Positions 23,706 to 36,033 of a stretch of DNA of 60,000 nucleotides are shown piece by piece (the stretch's first letter is position 1; each line of letters begins with the position of its first letter). The position numbers were made by a program, and so were the translations under genes. Source of the DNA: Apostichopus japonicus (lineage: Eukaryota > Echinodermata > Holothuroidea > Aspidochirotida > Stichopodidae); contig NC_092577.1 in assembly GCF_037975245.1 (NCBI RefSeq), forward strand, positions 22,348,398 through 22,408,397, in the 5' to 3' direction. The notes beneath the pieces are model-generated. The model saw nothing but the letters and a program-made list of their open reading frames with translations. It had not been told where the DNA came from and ran no database searches.

Positions 23706-23960
23706 TGTGGTATTTTTGTATCTACTTGCTGAGACGAGGATGATGCTTCAATATCCAAAACTCCTGACAGCACTGCCAGGCCTTCATCCTCATCAGTTGA
23801 CAGCAATATGGGTATTTCAGTAGCAACCCAGTCATCGAAATCGTCCTCAAAGATTTCACATAAAATGGTGTTCTTCAGGGCTATTCCAAGAACATCTTTT
23901 AATTTTGTTGTTAACTCATCCTTCTGAAGCATGAAATATGTTAGTGCAGTTTCATTCAAT
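23706..23960 (-). CDS. Candidate exon, ubiquitin/PB1-like module of SAMD3-like gene
   Basis: The open minus-strand frame ends at a good donor (CCACA/GTAAGT). It encodes 'DELTTKLKDVLGIALKN' and 'CEIFEDDFDDWVATEIPIL', followed by an acidic and Ser-rich linker. The pattern (D-E-L...L-K-x-x-L-G-x...x-D-x-x-F-x-x-x-x...I-P) is that of the small ubiquitin/PB1-like domain I recall directly after the transposase-like part in large predicted proteins. Its position immediately downstream of 24.06-26.43 kb supports this. The 5' boundary is unclear. Confidence 0.45.
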
Positions 23961-24056
23961 TGTGTGAATTAAAGGCCTCTTTTATTTTGGTAGATCAATT
24001 GCAGTGCTGCAGAAGCACATTTAAGACATTTCTGGAATTCTGTACTTCAGTATGAT

Positions 24057-26428
24057 TTAAACATCCCTGTTATACTGATATTTCTGGAGTGGGTATGGGT
24101 CTTGACAATCATTGATTTCAATGAGTTGCACTGAGTTTGCTTTTTCCTTGACTTGATAGCCGTGAACATGCTCATTGAACCCAATGGTTTCAAGATAATT
24201 TACAAGGAGAAACACTGATCCATTACTCATAAACAGTCCTTTTACTTCTACAAAGTCTGGAACACCATCATTGACCTTGAAAAGAAGACAGCACCCTTGT
24301 TCATACCTCCAACTATTAATATGAATTGCTTTTACTTGAAAAACTTCATTTTCACTATTTGCCAGATGTAGAAGTTCCCTTTGTACTGTATCAGCAAAAT
24401 GATGTAGGTTTATGAGCATTCCCCCAACTTCTTGAACTTTGTCTTTCAAGAAATCAGATTCATTTGAAACATGCAAGCAATTTAGAAGTTGGTGGCGCTT
24501 AGCAAGTGTATGTGTAATGTTTCTAAAATTCTTCGTTCTCCTGGCTATACCTTCAAAATACCTATGCTTACTTTCAAAGCGTAATGTCCAACAACTATGT
24601 TAAGGCCCAAATTGTAATGTCTGAGATGGATAATGCAGCAGGAAGTGCATTTCAGGAGTAAAAACATGTTCTGGATGTACTTCTTTGAATGCTTGCAGGA
24701 AATCCACAATAGTGGTTTCCATGTCAGATATGGAGTTAGCAGTTTTTTTGGGGGAAGACACAAGATCTATAACATCAGCGACCTGTTGTATCAATGCCCA
24801 AAGCTTATTCCCCGTTTCAACATAATTACCCAAAATGATACCAATCAGTCTGGTCAAGCACCACATCTGAGAAGCAGACTGTTTTACTTGTACCTTTCCA
24901 GATTTGCATGAGAGAGGTCAGGGTTTGCTACTCTTATCAGAACCTTTGAATTTAAAGGTTTCAAGTTGTTTGTTGATGGAATCAACAGAAACAATGTTCT
25001 GTAAACATAAATCAGACAATACCTTATTATGAACCAATGGACAGACGCCCTCTAGCAAATCGTGTGCTATGTCTGAGGGTAAACCTCCTATGCAATGAAA
25101 ATATTTCAAATCATTTAATGGACACTTTTGTTTCACTCCATATACAGAGCAGACTTCTAGATCACCTTGTATGTTTTGAATTTGTCTATCATAACCTGCT
25201 GCTGTTCTTTCTTGCAGAGCTAATGGATTACTATTTACTTGAAGATCTTGTTTGTGAACCATGCAAAATCTGCAGCATCTGTTTGCACTAACACTTTCCA
25301 TGAAGCCACCGATAGCATTGCTTCCTAAATTGTTTGCAGATAAACAAGATACAGCCCCCTTAAGGACCTTTTCTTCTCCACTAACAGAAACTCTCACATC
25401 ACTGTTCTCAAGTTTTTTTTCAGATCTTTGATCAAAGGTTTACAAAGTTCATGGAAACCAGCTTGCTTCAGAAAAGAAGTTTTGCACAACCAAACAAGTT
25501 GTATGACATGCATTAGACCTTTATGAAGTACATTGCATTAAATTTTGTGTTTGTTAACTTTTGTTCCGAGAGGATTTGTGACCTGAAAATCATTGTACAG
25601 CTGAACCTGAATGGAGCTGGAATGAGCTGAGAATAATTTATTCTGCTTAAATAGTGCGCCATCACAGTAACTTGTCAACATAGAATTTTCACAACTCTTG
25701 TGAGTGTTCATCACCTCTGCAAAAACATCAGGGCAAGAAAGGAGAGCCTTAATACTTTCTAAGATAGGCACATAATGATAACTGCCAACAATATTACCTA
25801 CTCGGTTTTTAACTTTCTACATTACTGGCTCAATAAGCTGCAGATTTTCTCTGATATATTTCGTCTGCCTGGACTCTGTACACAGCATTTTAAATGCATT
25901 AACAAGTTCACCTTTATCATTTAGTATGTCTGAATATGTCTCTTCTGGGACACCATGAGCTTGCAATATGGTTTGAATTTTTTCCGACTGATGACAACAA
26001 CTTTCTTTCACAAGATGCTCCATTTCTGAAAAAAATGTTGTTGGTTGCATTGATTGGAAAACTCAACTGTTCTCTGATTTTAAGCAAAAACATTGCATAG
26101 GTGAGATTTAATTCCCTTTGAGGGTTTTCAAGAAATTCATGCTCAATATTTCTGTCAGGAATTATATTATCTTGCACATCAGGAAAAACAGGTTCATTCT
26201 GGATGTTTCCATGTTGAAGCCTATGTTTTCTTCGGATATGTGCCAGAAATGATGGAATAAGCCGATATGTTTTTGACATCCCAGGATACCACACTTAACA
26301 GAAAAATTGGGCATACGACTATGGTTGATTCTAATATGTTTCAGTAAATGCCACAACGAAAGTCCAAAAAAGTTAATACAAGTGGTGCAAGGATATGAAA
26401 GTAACTGGGCTTCCTCCATTGATGTCAC
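24057..26428 (-). pseudogene. C2H2 zinc-finger plus transposase-like protein (HDLLEG family), with stops
   Basis: In order on the minus strand are two C2H2 fingers ('CTTCINFFGLSLWHLLKHIR', then 'CGILGCQKTYRLIPSFLAHI' across a frame change near 26260) and a helical region. These are followed by 'YVPILESIKALLSCPDVF' and 'SYCDGALFKQNKLFSAH' (25.75-25.6 kb), 'LSANNLGSNAIGGFMES' and 'FCMVHKQ' (about 25.3 kb). The hallmark 'PSDIAHDLLEGVCPL' (about 25.06 kb), 'PEMHFLLHYPSQTLQFGP' (about 24.65 kb) and a C-terminal beta-rich region ending near 24057 complete it. This is the order of a widespread family of transposase-derived predicted proteins. The D..HDLLEG block resembles DPMH(N)L of CACTA/EnSpm transposases, but that affiliation is my inference. 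Frame changes or stops near 26260, 26030, 25815, 25535, 24915 and 24540 point to a decaying copy or assembly errors. Confidence 0.7.
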
Positions 26429-28239
26429 TGGCTTTATTGCCTATACATTAACAAATAACATTTATATTGATTAGAGTCTACTGCAAGCAATATTGAATTT
26501 GATATTGAAAAGGATATTGTGCAATCATCTTACAGATTTGGTGTCACCTAAAAAAGAAAAAGAAGGACTTTTATTACAGTTGCTCATCCAATCACAAAAA
26601 ACTCCCACTGATAGACTTCAATACCAATAAGCATCTGGAGAAGTACCTAGTAAGTCAATGGGAGGTTTTTCTCGAAAAAAAAATCCAGTCAGACTGTACA
26701 CTTAAATATTCCTGATGTTGAAGTATGTCACAGATCTAATTGGTCTAAGGCACAAAAAAAATCCGCTTTGTCGAGTGCAGGATGAGGGATATATTTATGG
26801 ATTAGGGTAAAAAAGTCAGGTCATCTAAAAGATCAAAAGTTACAAGATTTATCAATTTTACTGTACATTCTACTATTGTTTTTGCATTTGGTTGAAAAGG
26901 AGCAGAAAGAAATATGATTTTTATTGACTTAAAAAAACTGGTCCAAAATTAGCAATTCATCTTAAAAAGTCTTCAATCCTTGTGATCTTGTTAGGGTAAA
27001 TGATTTTGGTGTAGGGGCCTAGGTAAGTTTAACATACTGAACATTGAGGGTCTTAAAAAATCTTTTCCATTTTTCAAATTTCTGTGAGAACGATCATTTT
27101 AATACATCACCATTTAAATATCACCTTGATCTGTCAATATGTGGGAAAAAATACAACTGTACATGTATTTTCAGCCTGTACATACTGACAAATAGCAGGC
27201 TCCCTAGCCACCCAAACCCTGGACCCTGTGGGCCGTGGCCACGCACGCGCCCCTGGCGCAATTGCTGAATGCCCAACGTTTTTGGAGGTGTCATTTTAAG
27301 TGCAATGTTACCTATTTCCGTCCTTACTGAGTTATCAATACTGTAGGCTGTAATCTAACTCAATAACATTAGCAGTGCATTTTAACGTGACACGAGCAAG
27401 TTAAACCTAGGCTAGCCTACCCCACTCGATTTTCATCGAATTTGTGAAGCAACAATTTGTCAACAACATTACAAATGATTACATCAAAATAACCTGACAC
27501 ATATAACATGATTACAAAATAACAAATCAGAGATTTACCTTGTTGCCCAAGAGGTTGCCTGTAATGTATGCAGCTGCAGCTTGCAGATCAATCAACGTCT
27601 CATATGCGTACGTACTGTACATGTACTTAGCATGCACACATGCCGGCGGCCACATGTGCGTACGTATGCAGTGTACACGTACACCAAAGCGCATGGAGTT
27701 AAGCCAAACACGTTTGGGTGGCTATACACAGAGTTGAATATTTGAACACAACATGTACATAAATTTGACTAGGAACGCGCTATGGCTGGCATAAGACATT
27801 AAGTTTAAAAATAACCCAATACCTTGAAATAACGCAATAATGTGTTACGGTACTCCGCTTTTGAGCTTTACCGACTCATTTAGTCTAGTTGTACTGTAAT
27901 CGTGAGTAAAATTAACAAGCGTGTGCGTTATCTTACGCGATGAATTTTCTGTGTGTGGTTGTTTTCTTCAGCATCTGTGATACATTCTGCAAAGTAACTT
28001 AATTGGAACATAATTTAAAATATGCAATTGAACCAGTAAAAGTGTATCCGTAGCACAAAAAATTACGACGATTTCCTCGATAATAGATGCTTCCCAACAC
28101 AATAGAAAAAACACTCAGTCCGTGACGGTTTATGTGTGCAAGTTGACATACTGGAGATGCATTCCTAATAAAATAATGTGTCATTCTTATTCACAATAAG
28201 ACTTGAGATATCACTTGACTTCACTTGAGATATTTAACT
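26429..28239. other. Non-coding DNA
   Basis: AT-rich; about 27.2 kb and 27.6 kb contain short GC-rich patches (for example 'CATGCCGGCGGCCACATG'). No exon is supported. Confidence 0.35.
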
Positions 28240-28434
28240 ATATGTTTTCGCATCTGCACCGGACTCTGTAAGAACCTTTACGCTGTGAAAAAAAGCAATT
28301 CCCATCATATGGCATATTCTTTATAAGTGCAAACCCATTGTTCCTGCTGACATCTAGGAAAGAACTGAGAGGATTTTGTTTGTATTCAATCTCTCTCGCA
28401 GCAGTGAGATGGGACACTTGTAGAATACCCATCT
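28240..28434 (-). CDS. Candidate exon, OTU-like catalytic Cys segment
   Basis: The exon starts after a good acceptor (GTAGTTTACAG). It encodes 'SSFLDVSRNNGFALIKN', then 'MPYDGNCFF', where D-G-N-C is the OTU catalytic Asp-Gly-Asn-Cys box (28295-28306). After a T7 run the sensible continuation ('HSVKVLTESGADAKTYS') is one frame away, so there is a one-base slip there. OTU peptidases process ubiquitin conjugates. The matching His-containing segment is not adjacent; a candidate lies at 7.8-8.0 kb on the same strand. Confidence in the DGNC motif is good, in a working gene low. Confidence 0.5.
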
Positions 28435-28516
28435 GTAAACTACAATGAAAAATAAAACAAATACAAACACGAAATATCTGAAGGATGATTTTGATTGAAT
28501 ATAGATAGGTCCGTGT

Positions 28517-28770
28517 TTATTTGAGGAAAATATTATAGAACCTTCTCTGAGAGGGTGGTGGAAGAGTGGGACGGGTTGCCTGAGGAGTTTGTGTTTTTTG
28601 TTTGCTCTCCTTATAAGGATGTGGTCCTTTCTGATTCCTTGTAGGCGGATGCTCTACCCGTTGCAACATGCTAGCAAGTACCTTTGGCGTACCTATTGCT
28701 GTTTTAATAACATTGAGCATACTCTGGGGAGGCCAGGGGTCAACAAATGTAAAAAGAAGTTGCAATGCGC
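28517..28770 (-). CDS. Candidate upstream exon, Pro/Lys-rich
   Basis: Minus strand. After a pyrimidine-rich acceptor (CTGGCCTCCCCAG, about 28732) the open frame encodes 'KVLASMLQRVEHPPTRNQKG' and 'HPYKESKQKTQTPQATRP'. A donor AAG/GTTCTA at about 28540 is possible, but its phase does not match the frame of the next exon (28434). The protein is not recognised. Confidence 0.3.
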
Positions 28771-29443
28771 TAATTAGGTGTACGTACCTATGTACGTACC
28801 TACTGTTAAAACTGACCGTATAGCCTACCTCAGATCCCGAGCAGTCTTCATATCGAGTCATTTGGAAACTGACTTCGAAGAAGTTCCAATTAGTATAATT
28901 ATGGTCGGGTTGTCATTGGATCGTGCAGGAGATTCATTGTCACATCCATCATTTTACTCGTACACAGTTCGAAAAAATGGTGATTGTTATGTTTGTAGGA
29001 AAACGTGCACCAGCAAAGATAAGAAAACCCAGGCATTTTTGTATGCTGCCTTAAATTGTATGACGTTTCTCTATTTTCTTTACAGACAGACTGATATCAT
29101 ATGTCATTCAAACTGAAGAACACTATATGTTAGAAATAGGGTCAAACTTAGTAGGTTACATTCATTATCAGCATGCAAATTATGCTTCATATCACATGAA
29201 CAGATGACTTGAACAGAACAATACCATGACTACATAAATTCTAATATTTAATGCAAATTTAAGTCCACCATGGAGCTTTAATCCTTTCAGTTGGAATGTC
29301 TTTCAAACTTGCACTACACTGAATGTCATAACCCACAATCGCCCTTTAATAATACGGCTTTATGCATATGCTGTAATTCTGCAATTTGTAACAACTGTGC
29401 AGTCTAGGCTAAACCACGAAACAATAAAATACAAAGGGTGGGC
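28771..29443. other. Non-coding DNA with a GTACGTACCTA repeat
   Basis: The short direct repeat GTACGTACCTA(T) lies at 28780-28802. The plus-strand frame 28778-29116 lacks recognisable motifs. Confidence 0.3.
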
Positions 29444-29556
29444 GCTATTCGCCCGGACACTGACGTACGTTACCTAACTTGCTCTACACACTATAGTTTT
29501 CTTCTAGCGTATGTCGAGAACGAAACACTATAGTCTATACTGTCCGGGCCAATAGC
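29444..29556. mobile_element. Small palindromic MITE-like element, 113 bp
   Basis: GCTATTCGCCCGGACA (29444-29459) and TGTCCGGGCCAATAGC (29541-29556) are inverted with one mismatch in 16. Inner blocks (CTATAGTTTTC / GAAACACTATAG) are also complementary. No coding sequence. Confidence 0.55.
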
Positions 29557-30493
29557 CAATAGCAATAAGAAATATTTGCCTTAGTTAGTTTAACGCACAT
29601 TAGGGAAACAGTCCCCTTACACCGAAGGTGCAAAATTTTCCACTTGAATTGTTGCAAAGTGGCTGCTTATCTGGCTATACCACACATGGTTGAGCAGGTT
29701 TGTAAGATGAGCAAGATAAGAATGACCACAAGATCGCCTATGCGAACTAATTTAATTAAACCAGTTTCACAGGACATAAGGGATTATATGCACTTCAATG
29801 AGCAATCAAGACAGTATAGAGTGTAGAGCTGAAATGATATTGACTTCTTAACATGTACTGTGTTGAGTGGAAGACTTGCATTTAAAACTCATCTCTGTAC
29901 ATGTCAAGACCTCAACTATCTTGTAACTATGTTTCTATGTAATATATAAATAATAACACAGATTTAGGATGAGAGAAAAGTTGCTACATTGATGCATTTT
30001 TGCAGGGAATGAAAAGCTAGGATTGAACCCCTTTGTGTTAATACAAACAAGGAAGTACAAAACAGAAAACAAGAGTCATCATGTTATAAATTGTGGTTAG
30101 TTTTTATTGGATCTCAAAACCTTATAACTTACAACAAAAATACGTTTAGACTCAAACACACTATATCGCAAATTGTAGCCCACAAGTTCAGAAGAGAGCA
30201 CTATGCACCCCCTGCTCCCCACCCCAAAAACTAATAGTAATAACAATAAATCATAAAACGATGCAAATTCACATGTGTGCCTTTTTTGGACATGTAAAAC
30301 TCAACCAGTTTGTAAAGAAAGATTTTAAAAACTGAGGTAAAACATTATTAATAAAACATTTGAAATGAGCTGAAATTTTTGCTTATATATATTATGGTAA
30401 TCACTGTACAGAGACACAAATTTTGAACACCGTTGCTACAGTATGCAAACATGACTATAGTACGTAAACAGGGGATTTTTAAGAAAAAAAATC
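29557..30493. other. AT-rich non-coding DNA
   Basis: Nothing is recognised. Confidence 0.4.
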
Positions 30494-31180
30494 TTACATA
30501 GTTACAATAAAACGCTCTTCTCTTTGGAGGAGAAGGAGACCTTTGTAAACTGGATTGTCGCCATTCAAGTTCGTTATGAAGCTTCTTACGAGGAGACAAG
30601 GCTCTGAACTGCTTGAAAAGCTCAGAAAGTGTGTTTTAGTTTTACTTTCTTCAAATGTTAACTGTTTATGCTGGCACTTTTCCCTCATTAATTTCCATAC
30701 ATAGTAGAGGCCTGGATTTCCTTTTCCTCTCTTTTTATCTTTTTTCATTATTAACTTTCTCTTGGCCTTCTCCTTGAGGTAACATCATTTTCTTCTTCCC
30801 AAAGTGTACATCCTTTAATGAGATATTTTTTGTAACTTTTGACTGCAAGGTAATAAAATATAAGTTTATAGGCTGAAGGTGTAAGCAGTTTACCAAATTG
30901 TATGCAGTCATTTACATACTGGAAGTCAAGAATAGGGAAAGATGATCTGATTGCCTCTGGAATACATGCTGGGACCTTGCTCTTAGATGTTAAACGTTTG
31001 TTTGCCAACACTGTGTACTGTTTCGTAGATCTTTTAAAACCTCATGGAAGACTTGCTTCAACACAACCCCCATTTTCCTCGAGAAGCTTAGCCATTTGTG
31101 CATGCTTATACGACTTGCCATTCAGTTTAGGAATAGATCCACTTAGGATGAAAGTATGACCAGCAAACATTTTTTCCTCT
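30494..31180 (-). pseudogene. BRCT-like exon(s) with one in-frame TGA
   Basis: From an acceptor near 31180 (GTGCATCAG) the minus strand reads 'MFAGHTFILSGSIPKLNGK', 'MAKLLEENGGCVEASLP', then TGA (31042-31044). The same frame continues with 'KRSTKQYTVLANKR', 'ACIPEAIRSSFPILDFQYV', 'NDCIQFGKLLTPSAYKL' and a stop near 30751. The pattern (F-x-L-S-G...L...L-x-E-x-G-G-x-V...Y-x-V...A...P-I-x-x-x-x-Y-V-x-D-C-x-x-x-G-x-L-L) is that of a BRCT phosphopeptide-binding fold like those of PARP1 and related predicted proteins. A second open segment (about 30494-30630; 'SPRKKLHNELEWRQSSLQRS', donor TAT/GTAAGA) may be the next exon. The TGA could be a single-base change from TGG. Confidence 0.5.
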
Positions 31181-31499
31181 GATGCACGTGATCTGGATGG
31201 AAAACTATTTCAGATAAACTGAAAGTCTTCTACTGTCTTTCAATTTCATTTCGTAGGCACACCAATCCTTTCACCAAAGAGTGATTACAATGATAACTTT
31301 TGCATTATGAATCTTATTTGCTGTTTTTTACAATATTTTGTTTTATATTGCTTCCTGGGCTTTGCTCAGCTATTACATTATATCAGCTCTTGGGTATCGA
31401 AAGTTTCAACGCGCATGTTGAAATAACTAGCATAGTGTTGGTTTCCAAAACTTTCCAGTTATTATTTGCAAGCCCAATTTGACAATTCTTTTATTTCCA

Positions 31500-31685
31500 T
31501 TTTTTTTTTGGTACTTGTCTCCACTTTACAGCTTTAATTGTTTTGTATCTGTACATTTAATTGTTTTTGTATTGCTATGTTTCACTTTTTATGTAAAACG
31601 TTGAATGTAAAAAGCAGGGCCTTATTAGAAACCAGCTTTTGCTGAATAAGGAACCCTGGATAAAAATGCGAATAAATAAAAAATG
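31500..31685 (+). mobile_element. LINE 3' terminus (CR1/L2-like), 5'-truncated
   Basis: A T-rich stretch is followed by a stem-loop ('CAGGGCCTTATTAG' ... 'CTGAATAAGGAACCCTG', 31615-31661) and an A-rich tail with AATAAATAAAAA. This is the typical 3' UTR end of CR1/L2-like LINEs (CAGGGCC...GGNNCCCTG then short A-rich repeats). No ORF remains. The sequence from 31300 may belong to it. Confidence 0.5.
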
Positions 31686-34600
31686 TCGGCCCTCCATACA
31701 CTCGCTCAGCGCCCGCAACACAATTTCATAATCTAAGGTACCTCCCACCGACCATCCTATTGATATTATGTGCTATTCGCCTCATAAGAATAGGATGCTG
31801 TTAGCATTGAATGTTATTTTAAGGGCATCCGTAGATACAAATTGGCACCCGTTATCAAATCTCCGTATATTTATTTAACTCGGTTAGCGTAAAGCTAACT
31901 TCTCCCGAGGACCTGAAGTATCATAACCAATAGTGAAATGAAAAATATAATAATATACAATAATAATAAGAACATTAATATAAGAAATTGAATAATGACT
32001 GGGAGTCATTTTTCCAAGAACAGGAGCCATTTCTGAAATCACGTAAAGGTTGCCACATATTCCAAACTAGTATAAGCGCATGAAAAGAAGAACGATAGCC
32101 GCCCGTTTTTTCCCTTCAGATCTCAGTACGAGAAACATGTATTTTATTTGTATAATAGAACAACTTTCGTTAATACTTTCCTACCCCAGCTATATGTCGA
32201 TTTTACAAAACCTTCCATGAAAACAGACTTTTTGAAAATGGATTTTGAAGCTCAGTCAACAATTTAAGAAATGCTTAGGCCTACCGTTAAATACTGGCGT
32301 CAATAAATACATTTCGTATTTATTCCAATAAAGATCCACAACGGATAACAATGCTAAGTAGAGCTTACTTAAAGAGAAATAAAAACTGCATGTACAGCAT
32401 GGTCATTTTAAGTATCCAAGTACTATACAAAGAGATCGAGTTCACCGAAACATCCCTTTTCCTTATCACCTGAGGAAAACCGTCGCAATAGTTTAAGTTT
32501 TAACCAAGGGCAGTACCATTCATAATTTGCATATTACACCAAAATTTACAATCGGCGTCCAGATGGCGGGAAAATGTAACATAATGTTCAATCTGTTGGG
32601 TCGTTCCCATGGTGCGATGAACTTGGGCAAGTTGCCAAGTTCGAATGTCGATGACCTACTTATGTTCCGCGACCAATGTCAATGGGAATTATGTGTGTAA
32701 AAACTCGTGTTTTTCCACGTGTAATATATATATATAGAAGTTTTACGTAAGGGGAGCGAATTTCGGGGCGGCTCGTTGATTGTGAGGAAGCACTTATCTC
32801 ATCATCAAGTGCAAAATATTGTGTTTTCGTTCAAGGTTATCGTGGTTTTCTTGCGAGGTGTATACGGCGTAACTTTCGATGTAGGCTTAGAATTAGGATC
32901 GGCCGATGCCTACCTAGTTTGCATGAATCTTTACCTACATTCAATTTAATTTACCGGGAATCACTAAGCATGTCGGAAAGACAGGACTCGACTTACTACT
33001 AATACTTTAAGTTTAAAAGTTCACAATGAAAAGTTTTTAACTATCAACAAGTCCCCACCTGTTTGGAACTTCAGACAACAATAATGTAACTTAGGGGCTA
33101 CATAAATACGGGATTATAAACTACATATATAAGAATAGTACATATTTATATCGTTAATCGGCTGTTGTTTACTCGAGAAAATATACTTTCAATACGTACA
33201 ATATCACTCTTCCTACACAAGTTCTTAAAAATAAAAAAGTAGCGAAAGATAACTAGAAATGACATCGTGGAACCCCCCGCATTAATAAACGAATCCATTT
33301 CATTACAGCATCAACTCTCAAGTACTGCACAGCAGTGTGTAACAGTACCGTACCCTAGGCTATAATAATATACAGTCCCGTGCGAAGATGGATTTCATTT
33401 GATATACTCCCTTCGGTTTTGAATCCAAAATTATTAAATCGTTATAATTATTATAACAAAACGTGGTAAAATGCATAAGGGTGAGAATTTGTACATGGGA
33501 ACCTTCACAATCATCGTTTGAAGGAAGAGTAAATAACGAAAATTTCTGAATAACTTTGAGGTCTCGTAACATGCTGAGCATAACTAACGTTCGATATTTG
33601 GTGTAGACTATAGGTCCAAATTACTACGTGAAAAGTTGATTCGTTAATATATCTAGGTCAGTGCGTAAATTTATAAGATATTATTCAAACTAAGAACACA
33701 GGAACCAGAAATAAACGTGTTTTCTTTTCTCTAATTCAAATAGTAACACGTAGATAGTTTTATTATGTCCGGGATTCCCGGGAATGATACCGAAAGGAAT
33801 GTAATAACCGGTTGTTTTCCCAATACCAGTAGTAGTTACACATTGCACTGTGATCGGGGTTAGTCAAAGCCGGGATCGGGATGCCGGTATTCACTTGACT
33901 ACCGGGATCCCGCACAACTCTAGTAATGAAATAGCCTATCTTCCCTCAAAATTGGTACATATTGTACTTAATGCAACTCTTCTCATGCATGTAACAAAGG
34001 CTTGTATGTATCCTTGTGTATGTATGCTAAACCACCTCAGGAGTTTCGCAGAAAAAGAAAAAGGATTTCCAAATTGTTTTTTCCAAAAGATAAAAAAAGA
34101 TGACGATTGTCCGTACCAAGTAACCATGTGTTTATGAATAGCGAATGGCCTAACCTACTAGATGTGTTAATGGGCCGAAAAGCGCCAAGAATAGTTACCC
34201 AAACTTTCCATCTGAAAAAGTATCTCAAACAAATCATCCATCTTCAATCTTGACCAAAATGTTAATTTTAATACCTAATTCTTACACTCCGACGTTATTT
34301 TGTACTTATGTTGAATATAATTCCGTTTATGAACAAATAAAAAATATGCCGAACCTAGTGTTTAACATATTCGTCACTATTATGTCAAATGTTCGTCACT
34401 ATTATTAACTCCATTCAAGCTCAATTAGAAAATTTAAGCTTAGGCCAATGAAACTAAGTAAATGGTGACAACGTAACTAGTGTAGGATTACTGTTTAACG
34501 TTTCCAGATTGATTTAAAGAACTAAAAACAACTCCAATGATGTTTCTAATAATAAAAAATTGCATTTACTTGTGCAGCATTAATTTGAACAAAAATATAG

Positions 34601-35673
34601 ACCATATTCATAGCCTCTCAATGTTACAACATAGCGTTTGGCCTAATGCGACAGCTATGGATTCGAGGCACATGAAAATCTCAGGTTTGGATGTAGTAAC
34701 GTTTGGGAAATTTCGAAGCGTCGGTTATGAAAATTAGCGGTCGTCTGGTGTTATGTATTAAAGGCAAGCCAGACGCGGAAAAATCAGCAACCAGTGGATA
34801 AAAATTCGAACCGGCAGCTAAAGGGAACTTAGACACGGAATACACTTCATACGATCATATGTCACGAGTACTGTATGTACGCCTGTAGCTATAGCTGTGC
34901 ATGCCTGTGAACAACGTTTATCTGTTGATCACTTGCATATAGCTGACACACTAGCTAATGCCGCGAGCACACCGCATGTTCGTTGGTCCGTGTGATAGGG
35001 TTAAGATAAGTGGTGTAAGCAGAGCTGAAGCTCGAGATGAGCCCAACCCGAGCTGCCCCGCTTGAGGTCGGGTTGGAAATGCAACTTCGCTGTAAGGGAG
35101 ACTGTTGCCCTAATGATAATGTCTGCAAGTATTTGGTAACCCTTCACTGAGTAGCGGATGACTGTAATCTTTTTTCTTCAAAATTGGAATGATTAAAAAT
35201 TGTAATTATATAATATCTTCCAAGGCTCCAACTGATATTTAAATATGTATAAACCGACAACAACAAAGAACAAAGCAAATAACCAAAAATAAAATGGGGG
35301 TTCTCGAGAACCCCCCCCCCCTTGTACGGGCATGTCACTTGGCAGCAGCAAACACCAAAAACAGAACACACGCTTGGAAACTAAAATGGCAAGTGCCCTA
35401 ACTTAACACAAATACTGATTCGAAACCTTGGATTTTCGCGTGGCTCGAACATTTCACATAGCTACGAAGGAACCACACTATTGTCACGAGAGCTGGACAG
35501 CTGAAAGGGAGACGGACACAAAAGGTATAAATTAGCAAGTTAAAGTACAACAATTCACTTTGCATATAAAAGACATTAGATAAAACACCCCCAGAGAACA
35601 ATAAAACAACACACACAAACAGGGCAACTACTCTAGCAGTGATGCCAGCTATGTACGGAGGCGTTTACGTCAC
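31686..35673. other. 4 kb without supported genes
   Basis: AT-rich, with short random frames only. A (TA)n tract lies at 32726-32740 and a C-run at 35311-35320. CpG-containing stretches near 33780-33910 ('GGGATTCCCGGGAATGATACC', 'CGGGATCGGGATGCC') are not recognised as any element. Confidence 0.4.
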
Positions 35674-36033
35674 GCTTCTTCGGGCGTCACACATAGATGC
35701 ACCATAATGAGAAGAACAACCCTGTTGATTTTCGTGCTGATATCATGAATAATAACGAGGTCACAGGGTGAAATGTTCACATTTTTAGACTTTAATAATA
35801 CTTTGTGTGAAGGTATTGGTAAAAGCGGCTACATGATAATGTATGTTCAATGTGCTTCTTCGGGCGTCACACGTAGATGCATCATAATGAGAAGAACAAC
35901 CCTGTTGATTTTGGTGCTGATATCATGAATAATAACGAGGTCACAGGGTGAAATGTTCACATTTTTAGACTTTAATAATACTTTGTGTGAAGGTATTGGT
36001 AAAAGCGGCTACATGATAATGTATGTTGAATGT
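35674..36033. repeat. Two tandem 180-bp copies
   Basis: Unit 1 (35674-35853) and unit 2 (35854-36033) differ at only about four positions (for example ACACAT/ACACGT and TTTTCGTG/TTTTGGTG). No coding content is recognised. It looks like a recent local duplication. Confidence 0.85.
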
